64,000 bases of DNA. Origin: Pedobacter chitinilyticus. GTDB taxonomy: Bacteria; Bacteroidota; Bacteroidia; Sphingobacteriales; Sphingobacteriaceae. Positions 18,355-27,156 of this stretch are shown here, piece after piece. The DNA is taken from NCBI RefSeq assembly GCF_003313385.1, contig NZ_QMHN01000001.1, positions 1-64,000 of the forward strand. Direction: 5' to 3'. The position numbers and the translations under genes were made by a program. Every line of letters starts with the position of its first letter. Within the stretch, counting starts at the first letter, position 1. The notes beneath the pieces were generated by a model. It was not told the origin of the DNA, searched no databases, and worked only from the letters and a program-made list of their open reading frames with translations.

Positions 18355-18900
18355 TTATTGCTTTTCTGATAATAAAATTACTTTGTCTTCTCCTTCATTT
18401 TCCTTCCAGCTCACCTTTACCTTTTGCGAATCAACCGAGTCTACCTGCATACCAATGTAGTTAGCCTCAATCGGCAAGTGTCTCGAAAACCTACGGTCAA
18501 TTAAAACCATAAGCTCCACACTTTCAGGTCGGCCATAAGCCAAAAGCGCATCCATTGCTGCACGTATGGTGCGTCCAGTCCAAAGCACGTCATCTATTAA
18601 AATCACCTGCTTACCTTCAATAATAAAGTCAATGGTATTGCTGCTTGCGGTTACCAAGCCATCTTTTCTTCTAAAATCGTCCCTAAAAAAAGTAATGTCC
18701 AAATGGCCCTTTTTAATGGCGCTGCTTTTTAAAATTTCCGAAAGTTCTTGGTGAACCCTGTCTGCAAAGAAAGTTCCTCTTGGCTGTATACCAATTAAAA
18801 CAGTATTATTAAAATCAATATGGTTCTCAATTAGCTGGTGACAAAGCCGCTTAATTGTGATTTGAAGTTTTTGGCCGCTGAGTAGAGTTCTCTTTTGCAT
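18355..18900 (-). CDS. pyrR: PyrR regulator / uracil phosphoribosyltransferase
   Basis: Type I PRTase fold with the PRPP-binding signature VILIDDVLWTGRT (about residues 94-106) followed by IRAAMDAL, as in PyrR. Family members regulate pyr genes through mRNA binding in Gram-positives and can make UMP from uracil and PRPP. I place the start at ATG 18900. The upstream in-frame TTG at 18918 lies inside the probable -7 box and so cannot be translated from that promoter. It heads the pyrR-pyrB-small membrane protein operon. Confidence 0.9.
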   Translation of the reverse strand: MQKRTLLSGQKLQITIKRLCHQLIENHIDFNNTVLIGIQPRGTFFADRVHQELSEILKSSAIKKGHLDITFFRDDFRRKDGLVTASSNTIDFIIEGKQVILIDDVLWTGRTIRAAMDALLAYGRPESVELMVLIDRRFSRHLPIEANYIGMQVDSVDSQKVKVSWKENEGEDKVILLSEKQ

Positions 18901-18915
18901 TGCACTAGGATTGCG

Positions 18916-18952
18916 CAAATATAGGGAAATGTTTTAAATGGGAAAGCCCAAA
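18916..18952 (-). promoter_or_regulatory. pyrR operon promoter
   Basis: TATATTTG (18923-18916) with TTTG (18952-18949) 25 bp upstream, a somewhat wide spacing. The -7 box ends 15 nt before the pyrR ATG, leaving a leader of roughly 10 nt or less with no room for a PyrR attenuator. Confidence 0.5.
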
Positions 18953-19125
18953 AATGCCCTAGTTTTCAAAATATTTCCTTGTTGTTGAAAATCAATCAAG
19001 TATCCTGTTGATTGGTATTCCCGCTTTTCATTCCAAGTCCGCACTCGTTACACTCGCTTACGGGCTTTCCATTTCAATCGGGTTTATTGTACAACCATCC
19101 GTACTTCTATGTTCCAATTTTGTAG

Positions 19126-19160
19126 CAGACTTACGAAGTTTCTAAAACTTCGTAAGTCTG
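19126..19160. repeat. Perfect 16-bp hairpin in the pyrR/marR gap
   Basis: Arms 19126-19141 and 19145-19160 pair perfectly around a 3-nt loop. It sits between two divergent genes, so it is not a terminator for either. The flanking stretch 19010-19085 holds another repeat-like element rich in CCGC/ACGGGC. The whole gap 18953-19265 is non-coding. Confidence 0.8.
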
Positions 19161-19272
19161 AAAGCTCTAAGTTTCCAACGGCGCTAAATCAATAAGTTTT
19201 AAGCTAAACCGTCATCATGATGTCATGAAAGACAAAAAATCTGCTTAAATTTAATTAGCTGCACAGTGTTTG

Positions 19273-19290
19273 TAGTTGTTTGTGCAACTA
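19273..19290. promoter_or_regulatory. Candidate MarR operator
   Basis: An 18-bp palindrome, TAGTTG, six bases, CAACTA, ends 5 nt before the marR ATG at 19296. Its size and place fit an autorepression site for a MarR dimer. Confidence 0.5.
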
Positions 19291-19295
19291 TTGTT

Positions 19296-19742
19296 ATGAT
19301 AACTAATTTGATTTCATTAGAAGATAAGTACAATTTGCTAGGAGGCAGGTTGTTCATGTACGCAAGCAGGGTGCTTACGCAAAAGTTTAAGCTCCACGGC
19401 ATATCACTCACCAAAGAGCAATGGACCGTATTAATGCAGCTATGGATGAAAGATGGCATTTCGCAACAAGTAATTGCCGATGCCACTGGAAAAGACAAGC
19501 CCAGCATGACCAGACTACTGGACAACCTCGAAAGGGATGGCTACATTGAAAGACGCTCGGATGCTAAAGACAGAAGGCTCAATTTGATATTCCTTACTAA
19601 AAAGGGACTGGAAGTTGAAAAGCAAGTGATGCCTGTAGCCGAGCAGGTTTTAACCGAATTGACCAAAGGGCTAAGCCCACAGGAGATAGAAACCGTGAAA
19701 AACGTATTTAACAAAATCTATCATAACATAAGCCTATTATAA
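19296..19742 (+). CDS. MarR-family transcriptional regulator
   Basis: Winged helix-turn-helix repressor that usually controls the neighbouring efflux genes and loses DNA affinity when it binds a small phenolic or toxic ligand. The 148-residue protein has the recognition-helix region with GKDKPSMTRLLDNLERDG and the wing with RRSDAKDRR. I choose ATG 19296 over the upstream ATG 19266 because the protein then has normal MarR length and the candidate operator falls upstream. The tolC-like gene begins 1 nt after its stop. Confidence 0.92.
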   Translation: MITNLISLEDKYNLLGGRLFMYASRVLTQKFKLHGISLTKEQWTVLMQLWMKDGISQQVIADATGKDKPSMTRLLDNLERDGYIERRSDAKDRRLNLIFLTKKGLEVEKQVMPVAEQVLTELTKGLSPQEIETVKNVFNKIYHNISLL

Positions 19743-19743
19743 T

Positions 19744-21132
19744 ATGAGAAGAATATTTTTAGGGATAGCGGTTTGCCTTATTGCGGGGCTGACACGTTTA
19801 CATGCCCAACAATTTTATGTGTCCGAAACGCTCAAGCGAGCTATTGATGCCGCAATTACGGAAGACAAGGGACTGGCCAATCACGATTTGGAAATACAAA
19901 AGTTAACCCTCGAACGCAAAGGGGTGCTTAACAAGTATATTCCAACCGTAGATGCTACGGCTATGTATGGTTATTTCAACAACACCTTGGGAATTGACCT
20001 CCCAACTTTGAATTTACCTATCACAGGAATTTCTTTATTTGATGGCCAACAGAACTTTAAAAATAGAGGTAACCTTTTCTTTGGTGGACTTACTGCAAAG
20101 TCGGTGCTTTTTAGCGGTGGACAAATCATTAACGGTGCCAAAGCCATCGAGGCAAAGAAACAAGGAACTGAATATTTGGCCTCTCCTAAAAAAGATTCGG
20201 TGATTAGGGATGTGATCCATTCTTTCGACCAAATCCGTTTACTTGCCGAAGCACAAAAGCTGGTAGACGAAAGCGAAATCCGTTTAAATAAAGAAAGGGA
20301 GCGAGTGGAAAAGGCCATTGCCAATGGTTTAGCCATTCCTTACGACAGAGATAAGATAAAACTGGCGGTGTTAGAATTGGCTTCTAAAAAGATAGAATTG
20401 GAAGGCAAGCGCAAAGTGTTATATCAAAAATTAAAGGTGCTCACCCACTATAACAATGCCCAAATCGATAGCGTGGTGTATCAATTGGAACCTATTGTGC
20501 TTTTAGAGCCGCTTAATACCGACAATAGGGCCGAGATTAAAGCCCTTGAAAATTTCAAAACAGCTTATCAATACCTGCTTAAAAAGGAAAAAGGAAGTTT
20601 CTTGCCCGTAGTTGGAGCCTTTGGAAGTTACAGCTATGCTTCGGTATTTGATGCCAAAACGACTTTTACTGGGCCAGTAACCAATAACAACTATGCCTTA
20701 GGACTTAATAGCGCCAAGCTTTCTCCTAATTTTATTGCAGGGGTGGCCCTGAAATGGAACATTTTTAGTGGTTTCGAACGAAAGCATAAAATTGATGAAG
20801 CCAAAATCAATATCCAGCAAATTGAAAATAAACTGGCCGATTCGAGAGAGAAAGTACAGTTACAGTTACAGAATAACAATGTACAATACGAAACTTTGCT
20901 GAGGCAAATTGACATTGCAGCACAAAGAGAAAAAATTGCCAAAAACAATTTACTGATTGCCCAAAAGCAATATAACACGGGGTTGATTAACGTGACCGAG
21001 CGTTTAACCGTAGAAACGGATATTTATCAAACCTCCCTACAAAAAATTAACAGCATTGTAGAACAAAGAAGATTGGCTTTAGAAACCATCTCGGCTACAG
21101 GAAACTTACAAAATTCACTTCAAGTAAAATAA
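19744..21132 (+). CDS. TolC-family outer-membrane efflux channel
   Basis: Trimeric outer-membrane and periplasmic exit duct. A signal peptide (about residues 1-21, ending HAQ) precedes 440 residues with two TolC-like repeats of long coiled helices (for example 130-200 and 340-440, with QKQYNTGLINVTERLTVE near the end). The length is usual. It is the second gene of the marR efflux operon and works with the HlyD-like and ABC-2 permease proteins. Confidence 0.92.
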   Translation: MRRIFLGIAVCLIAGLTRLHAQQFYVSETLKRAIDAAITEDKGLANHDLEIQKLTLERKGVLNKYIPTVDATAMYGYFNNTLGIDLPTLNLPITGISLFDGQQNFKNRGNLFFGGLTAKSVLFSGGQIINGAKAIEAKKQGTEYLASPKKDSVIRDVIHSFDQIRLLAEAQKLVDESEIRLNKERERVEKAIANGLAIPYDRDKIKLAVLELASKKIELEGKRKVLYQKLKVLTHYNNAQIDSVVYQLEPIVLLEPLNTDNRAEIKALENFKTAYQYLLKKEKGSFLPVVGAFGSYSYASVFDAKTTFTGPVTNNNYALGLNSAKLSPNFIAGVALKWNIFSGFERKHKIDEAKINIQQIENKLADSREKVQLQLQNNNVQYETLLRQIDIAAQREKIAKNNLLIAQKQYNTGLINVTERLTVETDIYQTSLQKINSIVEQRRLALETISATGNLQNSLQVK

Positions 21133-21135
21133 GTT

Positions 21136-22098
21136 ATGAAGAAATATACTTTTATACTATTGGGAATGCTTGCACTAGTATCATGCAGGCCAAAAAATAA
21201 TATCGACAGCCTTATTCAAGGCAAAGTAGAGCGAGATGAACTTGCTGTAGTAGGCAAAATTGCTGGACGCATTTCAAAAATTTATGTAAACGAAGGAGAT
21301 TTGGTGAAAGAAGGAGATACCCTTGCCTTATTGGATATTCCTGAAGTGGAGGCTAAGAAAGCTCAAGCACAGGGTGCGGTAAAATCTGCCGATGCCCAAT
21401 ATGCCATGAGTGTACATGGTGCTACGGCTAATCAATTGAAGCAGCTAAACGCCAAAAAAACTGCTTTGAAAGAACAATATGAGTTTGCCAAAAAATCATT
21501 GAAACGTATTGAAGCCATGGTGGTTGATTCGTTAGTGCCGCAACAACAATATGATGAAGTGTTTGCTAAATACCAGGGTGCTTTGGCACAGTACACAGCA
21601 GTAGAAGCTGAAATTGCTGATGTAAAAAACGGTGTACGTATGGAGCAGCAAACCATGGCTTTGGGACAAAAAGATAGAGCACTAGGCGCTTTGCAGGAAG
21701 TGAAAACCGCCGAAAAAGAAAGATATGTAATTGCTCCACAGGATATGGTGTTAGAAACCATTACGCTAAAAGTGGGAGAGTTGGCCCTGCCTGGATATAC
21801 CTTGTTTACGGGTTCGTTAAACAACACTACTTATTTCCGTTTTACAATACCTGAAAGTGAGTTAAGCAAGTACAAAAAAGGAGAAGAAATTGAAGTGACT
21901 GTGCCTTATTTGAAGGATAAAAAAGTAAGCTGCGTGATTAGGAACATTAAGCAAATAGGCGCTTATGCAAACATCGCCACGGCTTATCCTGACTATAATA
22001 TGCAAGATGCACTTTACGAAATCAACGTGCTGCCTAAACAAGCTACAGAAGCTGCTGAAATATTGACAAAATCTACCGTGACCATAACCAAACGATAA
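21136..22098 (+). CDS. HlyD/EmrA-family periplasmic adaptor lipoprotein
   Basis: Membrane-fusion protein linking an inner-membrane pump to the TolC channel. The N-terminus has a lipobox-like LVSC (Cys17). The lipoyl half-motifs follow (ISKIYVNEGDLVKEGDTL near 50-67), then a coiled-coil hairpin rich in Ala, Gln and Lys (75-185), and the second half-motif and barrel (DMVLETITLKVGELALPG). At 320 residues it resembles YbhG. It starts 3 nt after tolC and overlaps the permease ATG by one base. Confidence 0.9.
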   Translation: MKKYTFILLGMLALVSCRPKNNIDSLIQGKVERDELAVVGKIAGRISKIYVNEGDLVKEGDTLALLDIPEVEAKKAQAQGAVKSADAQYAMSVHGATANQLKQLNAKKTALKEQYEFAKKSLKRIEAMVVDSLVPQQQYDEVFAKYQGALAQYTAVEAEIADVKNGVRMEQQTMALGQKDRALGALQEVKTAEKERYVIAPQDMVLETITLKVGELALPGYTLFTGSLNNTTYFRFTIPESELSKYKKGEEIEVTVPYLKDKKVSCVIRNIKQIGAYANIATAYPDYNMQDALYEINVLPKQATEAAEILTKSTVTITKR

Positions 22099-23261
22099 TG
22101 AGAGTTTTTTTTGAACTATTAAAACGTGAGTTTGCACTGTTTTGGAACAACAGTGTATTGCGCATTCTTTTCATTGGAGCGCCCATTATGTATGGCGTGC
22201 TACTAGGTTATGTGTACAATAAAGGTAAAGTGACTGATTTACCTATTGTGGTGGTTGATAAAGACCAGAGCAAGATGAGTAAAAAGGCACTGCAAATGAT
22301 GGAAGATAATGAAGTATTGACCATATCCGCTTTGCTGCCCAATGAGGATAACCTTACCAGAACGGCGCTTGAAAAAGAGGCGGTATGTATGGTCATCATT
22401 CCTGAAGGATTTGAAAAAGGGGTGCTCACCAAGAAATATCCAGAGATAACTACGATTGTTAATACGGCCAATGTGCTGACGGCCAACTACGCTTCAACGG
22501 CATTGCAGGTATGTTTAGGGACGCTTAAAGTGGGTGTGCAATTGGAAACGTTGAGAAAGCAAGGCGTACCAGAGAATTTGCTGATGAGTCAATACGAACC
22601 TTTCAAAACCACTTTCATCAAGAAAAATAATCGTTCTACCAACTACATGTACTTTTTGTGGCCTGGTATATTGGCTACTGTTTTACAGCAGGTTTTGATG
22701 TTGGGCTTGGCGCTATCTTTTGCCTCTGAGTTTGAAAATGGGACGTTTAAGTTTTTAGTGAACAAAACCTCATCTACCTTTAAGCTCATTATGGTTAAGG
22801 TAATTCCTTACCTCATTATGAGTTTTGGTATTTGGCTCATCTATTGGTTGTTTACCTGGTGGTTTAAAATTCCATTTTATGAAAATTTGGGCACACTAAC
22901 CCTTGCTGCAGGGCTGTTTGTATTGTCGGTTTGTTTTATTGGTATTTTGGTGAGTTTATTAATTCCTAGCCAATTGAAAGCTACAGAGGTGTTAATGGTC
23001 ATTGCTACGCCAAGTTTTATCCTGTCAGGTTTTACTTGGCCATTAAGTCAAATGCCAGAGTGGATTCAATATATTGCTTCCATTATACCGCTAACACATT
23101 TTCTACCCATATTTAGGGTTTTAATTATCGAGAATGGTCCAACAGATTTGATTTATCCGTACGTTCAGAATCTATTAATCATTACGGCTGTTGGTTTTGT
23201 CCTTTCTTATGTGGCGTTAGCTTATAAAAAAGAAAGCTGCAAAAGGAAACGACTGTTGTAA
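22098..23261 (+). CDS. ABC-2 type transport permease
   Basis: Inner-membrane subunit with one N-terminal helix (about 20-40), a large extracytoplasmic domain (about 45-180), and five C-terminal helices, as in the YbhR/YhhJ group of the ABC-2 family. These act with an ATP-binding protein to export drugs or lipids. No ATPase gene and no second permease gene follow, so the ATP-binding partner must be encoded elsewhere. It is coupled to hlyD by a TAATG overlap and ends the operon. Confidence 0.9.
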   Translation: MRVFFELLKREFALFWNNSVLRILFIGAPIMYGVLLGYVYNKGKVTDLPIVVVDKDQSKMSKKALQMMEDNEVLTISALLPNEDNLTRTALEKEAVCMVIIPEGFEKGVLTKKYPEITTIVNTANVLTANYASTALQVCLGTLKVGVQLETLRKQGVPENLLMSQYEPFKTTFIKKNNRSTNYMYFLWPGILATVLQQVLMLGLALSFASEFENGTFKFLVNKTSSTFKLIMVKVIPYLIMSFGIWLIYWLFTWWFKIPFYENLGTLTLAAGLFVLSVCFIGILVSLLIPSQLKATEVLMVIATPSFILSGFTWPLSQMPEWIQYIASIIPLTHFLPIFRVLIIENGPTDLIYPYVQNLLIITAVGFVLSYVALAYKKESCKRKRLL

Positions 23262-23278
23262 AGAAAAAGAAATAACCG

Positions 23279-23319
23279 TTCATTGAGGGATAGCGAGAGA
23301 TAGGTTGTCCCTCAATGAA
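23279..23319. terminator. Hairpin between efflux operon and aminotransferase
   Basis: Perfect 12-bp inverted repeat TTCATTGAGGGA (23279-23290) and TCCCTCAATGAA (23308-23319), 17 nt behind the permease stop codon. Only a weak T-rich tail follows, so efficiency is unclear. The rest of the gap to 23532 contains a CGTCATGCTGAATTTATTTC-type repeat fragment at about 23466-23485. Confidence 0.6.
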
Positions 23320-23532
23320 TTTACTTAGTAATAACTTGGTAACCTGAATTCGATCATTATTTATTTGATTTTTCATCGAATGATACAAACTTTGTTTTGC
23401 CGACCCTGAAGTAAATTTGCTTTGCAGCTACTTCGTGGTCAGGGTGACGTCAGATGGGCGATTCGTCATGCTGAATTTATTTCATGATCAGCTTTACGGC
23501 TTGTTTTGACAAATTTAATCTTCAAACTGAGA

Positions 23533-24357
23533 TCAATAGTTTTTAATCATCTCCAGCAACTTCTCGTTTAAAGCAGTAGTGATTTTTCCTGGTTTTCCTT
23601 TACCAATGGGCTTCCCATCTAGGCTAAGCACTGGCAAAATATTTTTGGTAGAGCTACTGATGAACGCTTCGTCTGCATTAGCGAAATCGTCGAGGGTAAA
23701 ATCTTGCTCTTTAATCTCTAAACCCTCAAGGTGCATACCCAATATTTTACCACGAGTAATGCCTCGTAAAATGCTTGTAGCTGGTGTAAAAACCTGTTGG
23801 TTTTTTATCATAAAAATATTGGCCCTTGGACATTCTCTCACCTCACCATGATTGTGGTACAAAAGGTCATCGGCCTGTTTCAATTTCAGTAGGGGTTGAA
23901 GACGGATGGCTTGTAAATAATCGATGGTTTTTACCGAAGCCAGCTGCCTTTGGTAATTGTGCGATAATAAATTTAAACCTTTGTTGAAAATGGCAGGATT
24001 GTATTCGAAAGGAGTTTGTACAATCACTAAATTGGGTTTTGCAATTTGGTAGCCATCTTCCGAATAGCCTCCTGTCAAAATTATTTTCAGCCCAGAATTA
24101 GCGATGTTGTTTTTTTTCAGAAGGGAGTTGATGGCTGTAAAAAGGTCTGTTCTGTCAAAATCAACTTCAAGGTTCATCTCATTTGCCGAATTAAAAAAGC
24201 GGTTAAAATAATCCTCTATAAAAACAGGCTTGCCGTTTACGGTTTTAAGGAAATCGAAAATACCATAGCCACGCTGTACAGCTAAATCGGTTACTAAAAG
24301 CTTGGCGTCATTTTCCAGAAGTATTTGACCGTTAACGTAGGTATAGGTGTTGCCCAT
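23533..24357 (-). CDS. Class IV PLP-dependent aminotransferase
   Basis: The 274-residue protein has the fold-type IV layout of branched-chain aminotransferase, D-amino-acid aminotransferase and 4-amino-4-deoxychorismate lyase. Lys142 in SVKTIDYLQAI is the likely PLP lysine, and RECPRANIFM and the SILRGITRGKIL phosphate loop follow. The sequence cannot tell IlvE-, Dat- and PabC-like activities apart with certainty. Its length (shorter than IlvE) suits the last two, and pabB at 60.2 kb is a possible pathway partner. Monocistronic. Confidence 0.88.
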   Translation of the reverse strand: MGNTYTYVNGQILLENDAKLLVTDLAVQRGYGIFDFLKTVNGKPVFIEDYFNRFFNSANEMNLEVDFDRTDLFTAINSLLKKNNIANSGLKIILTGGYSEDGYQIAKPNLVIVQTPFEYNPAIFNKGLNLLSHNYQRQLASVKTIDYLQAIRLQPLLKLKQADDLLYHNHGEVRECPRANIFMIKNQQVFTPATSILRGITRGKILGMHLEGLEIKEQDFTLDDFANADEAFISSSTKNILPVLSLDGKPIGKGKPGKITTALNEKLLEMIKNY

Positions 24358-24386
24358 TTTTTGTTTAATATTTCTTATTTAGAGTT

Positions 24387-24420
24387 CAAAAGTAACGGTT
24401 AGGACCGTATCGAAACCAAA
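24387..24420 (-). promoter_or_regulatory. Promoter of the class IV aminotransferase
   Basis: TTTG (24420-24417), 22 bp, TACTTTTG (24394-24387) on the minus strand. The leader would be about 23 nt. Confidence 0.6.
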
Positions 24421-24510
24421 GTTTGAAATAAAAAATAAAAGAACGAAACCAGATTAGAAAAAAGAACAAAATGAATGATACATTCCGCCCGATTATCTAA
24501 CTTGCAAATA

Positions 24511-24912
24511 ATGGCCAAAAGTGCAATCATATTTTTTGATGGAGTGTGTAATTTATGTAATGGCGCAGTGCAGTTTGTCATTAAACGAGACCGTCATGAT
24601 GCGTTTAAATTTGCCTCTTTGCAAAGCGATTTTGCAAAAAAAACGTTGAGTAATTCTGCTTTAAAAGTAGCTCATGGTGATAGTTTGGTGCTACTGGAAA
24701 ATGGAAAATTGTACGAGCAATCAAACGCCGTACTGCGTATTGCCAAAAAACTACCTGATTTGTGGCCATTGCTTTATGTATTTATCATCGTGCCCCCCTT
24801 TCTGAGAAATGCCATATACCGATGGGTTGCTCGCCATCGTTACCAATGGTTTGGTAAACAAAATCAATGTTGGGTGCCAACAACTGAACTTAAAAGTAGA
24901 TTTTTAGATTAA
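24511..24912 (+). CDS. DCC-family (DUF393) thiol-disulfide oxidoreductase-like protein
   Basis: The short DCC protein begins FFDGVCNLCNGAVQF, where Asp-Gly-x-Cys and the CxxC pair give the family its name, and goes on to a hydrophobic RWVARHRYQWFG end. Family function is poorly known; a thioredoxin-like redox role is generally assumed. I take ATG 24511 (133 residues), since the 12 extra N-terminal residues from ATG 24475 do not belong to the fold. A degenerate -7-like TAACTTG at 24498-24504 lies directly before this ATG. It is divergent from the aminotransferase. Confidence 0.88.
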   Translation: MAKSAIIFFDGVCNLCNGAVQFVIKRDRHDAFKFASLQSDFAKKTLSNSALKVAHGDSLVLLENGKLYEQSNAVLRIAKKLPDLWPLLYVFIIVPPFLRNAIYRWVARHRYQWFGKQNQCWVPTTELKSRFLD

Positions 24913-25068
24913 CGAGAGTTGAGAATAAGCATTTCGTGATTTTTCATTACTTCCAACCCTAGCAAAGCTTCTTTCATTTGAGCCAATTTGTAGTTTGAAA
25001 ATTTATAGTTGATGGTTTGAAATTTAACTAATTATCTTTTTCTTTATAGGACCAAACGATGACGCTTT

Positions 25069-27138
25069 ATGAAGGAAAATACCCCCTATGATTTAACGAG
25101 CAACGAATTTAAAAAAGCCGCTCGAAAGGCTATTTTTGCCATTATATTTTTTATGCTGTCTTATTTGCTGCTATTCGCCTTATCTATTGGATTAGTGGTT
25201 TTGTGTGGCGCATTGGGCGTTGGTTTGATCGCACTTAAACCTAGTGTGATTACCCTTGGTTTGGGAATTGGCTTGATTGGGCTGGGCGTGATTGTCTTCG
25301 TTTTTTTGGTGAAGTTTGTCTTTAAAAAGCATAAAATAGATAGATCTCATTTGATTGAATTAAAAGAAGAGGATGCCCCTTTGCTTTATGAGGAAATAAG
25401 AGATATTGTAGATAAAGTTCAAACTACTTTCCCTAAAAAGATATACTTATCGCACGAGGTGAATGCTTGTGTGTTTTACGATTCTACTTTTTTGAGCATG
25501 TTTTTCCCAGTAAAGAAGAATTTGCAAATAGGTATGGCCTTGGTGAACAGTACTTCCAGAACAGAGTTAAAAGCCATTTTAGCGCATGAATTTGGTCACT
25601 TCTCTCAACGTTCCATGAAAGTAGGTAGTTATGTTTATACGGTGAACCAAATTATCTTTAACATGCTGTATGATAATGAAGGATATGGAAATGCGGTTCA
25701 CCGCTTTGCGAGTGTGAGTGGCTATTTTGCCTTTTTCGTATCTATAGGTGTTAAAATCATTGAAGGTATTCAATGGGTGTTAAAAAAGCTCTATAATGTG
25801 GTGAACATCCAACATTTGGAACTTTCAAGAGAAATGGAATTTCATGCAGATGCTATTGCGGTAACTGTGGTAGGTAGCCAGCCTTTCGTATCCTCATTAA
25901 TGAGATTAGATTTGGCTAATAATGCTTTTGACAGAACTCTTGGCTACTACGAACAGAAGATTTCTGCCAATATCAAACCTAAAAATATCTATCCTCAGCA
26001 TCGCCACATCATGCATACCTTGGCGCAGGATACTGGGGTAGATTTTGTGAATGGTATGCCGCAGGTGACCAAAGAATACCTGAATCACTACAATAAATCA
26101 AAATTGGTGATTAAAAACCAATGGGCCAGTCACCCGAGTACTGAAGATCGGGTAGAAGCCATTACGGCTGGTCATTTCCCACAAGGGGATGATAATGGCG
26201 AACCTGCGTTGGTGCTATTTGGAAAAGCGGACGAATTGCAAGCCTCTGTAACGGAGCTGTTGTTTGCCAATGTGGAATATAAGGGCCAAGTAACTTTTGA
26301 TGAAATGGAAAGTTTTGTAGCCGAATACCAAGAAGACTTTAAGGCGGGAAGTTTCCCTAAGGTATTCAACGCATACTATAATAATTATAATCCTAGTAAG
26401 TTCGATGTGGAACAGTCGACACTTACCGAGACGATTTTAACGTTTGATGAACTCTTTGGCGCAGATAAGGTAGACATGATTTATAGTGCAGTATGTTTGG
26501 AAACGGATATCCTGACCATCAAACAAATTCACGAAGGAGACACCGAAATCAAAACTTTTGAATATGATGGCGTTAAATATGTGAAAACAGATATTTACGA
26601 GTTGCTGCCCAAATTGGAAAAGGAACTGCTAGATATCAAAGCTGCTTTAGCCGTTAACGACGAAAGTATTTATCATTACTTTAAGCAAGAAGCTGCTAAA
26701 AATAATTCGGAAGACTACTTTACCGAAAAATATCAAACCTTTTTGGAGTTTGATAAAACTTATGATGAGGCCTTGTCTATCTACAACAAGGTAGCGGATG
26801 AAACGAGTTTTATACAATTTACTACGCCGTTTGCAGAAATTAGGGAAAACCTTTTAAAGTTTGCACGAACAGAAAGTCAGCTTAAGATACAAATGGGCAA
26901 TCTATTAGCTTTGCCATATGTAAAAATTGACGCTGCCTTAAAGGAAAAAGTGGACGCTTATTTGTCCAAACACGCCTTAAATTATTTTGCTGGTAATAGT
27001 TATAATGATGATGAACTGGACATTCTTTTTGGTGCCGCAAACGCCTTTAAAGAGATACTGTATCAAAACTATTTTGAAGTAAAAAAAAGTCTTTTAGAAG
27101 AAATGGCCCGTTTGCACACTGATAGAATAGCAATTTAG
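25069..27138 (+). CDS. Membrane M48 zinc metalloprotease with long C-terminal extension
   Basis: HtpX/Ste24-like protease with two N-terminal membrane helices (about residues 20-50 and 58-88), the zinc motif HEFGH at 173-177 (Glu174 catalytic), a hydrophobic stretch near 215-235, and the third ligand in ExxxD at 257-261. Residues about 390-689 form a long extension not found in HtpX, rich in Asp, Glu and Lys with no membrane helix, of unknown role. The 689-residue form is seen in Bacteroidota M48 proteins. Substrate unknown; quality control of membrane proteins is the family's usual task. Confidence 0.88.
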   Translation: MKENTPYDLTSNEFKKAARKAIFAIIFFMLSYLLLFALSIGLVVLCGALGVGLIALKPSVITLGLGIGLIGLGVIVFVFLVKFVFKKHKIDRSHLIELKEEDAPLLYEEIRDIVDKVQTTFPKKIYLSHEVNACVFYDSTFLSMFFPVKKNLQIGMALVNSTSRTELKAILAHEFGHFSQRSMKVGSYVYTVNQIIFNMLYDNEGYGNAVHRFASVSGYFAFFVSIGVKIIEGIQWVLKKLYNVVNIQHLELSREMEFHADAIAVTVVGSQPFVSSLMRLDLANNAFDRTLGYYEQKISANIKPKNIYPQHRHIMHTLAQDTGVDFVNGMPQVTKEYLNHYNKSKLVIKNQWASHPSTEDRVEAITAGHFPQGDDNGEPALVLFGKADELQASVTELLFANVEYKGQVTFDEMESFVAEYQEDFKAGSFPKVFNAYYNNYNPSKFDVEQSTLTETILTFDELFGADKVDMIYSAVCLETDILTIKQIHEGDTEIKTFEYDGVKYVKTDIYELLPKLEKELLDIKAALAVNDESIYHYFKQEAAKNNSEDYFTEKYQTFLEFDKTYDEALSIYNKVADETSFIQFTTPFAEIRENLLKFARTESQLKIQMGNLLALPYVKIDAALKEKVDAYLSKHALNYFAGNSYNDDELDILFGAANAFKEILYQNYFEVKKSLLEEMARLHTDRIAI

Positions 27139-27156
27139 GGCTTTAAGGATATTAGC

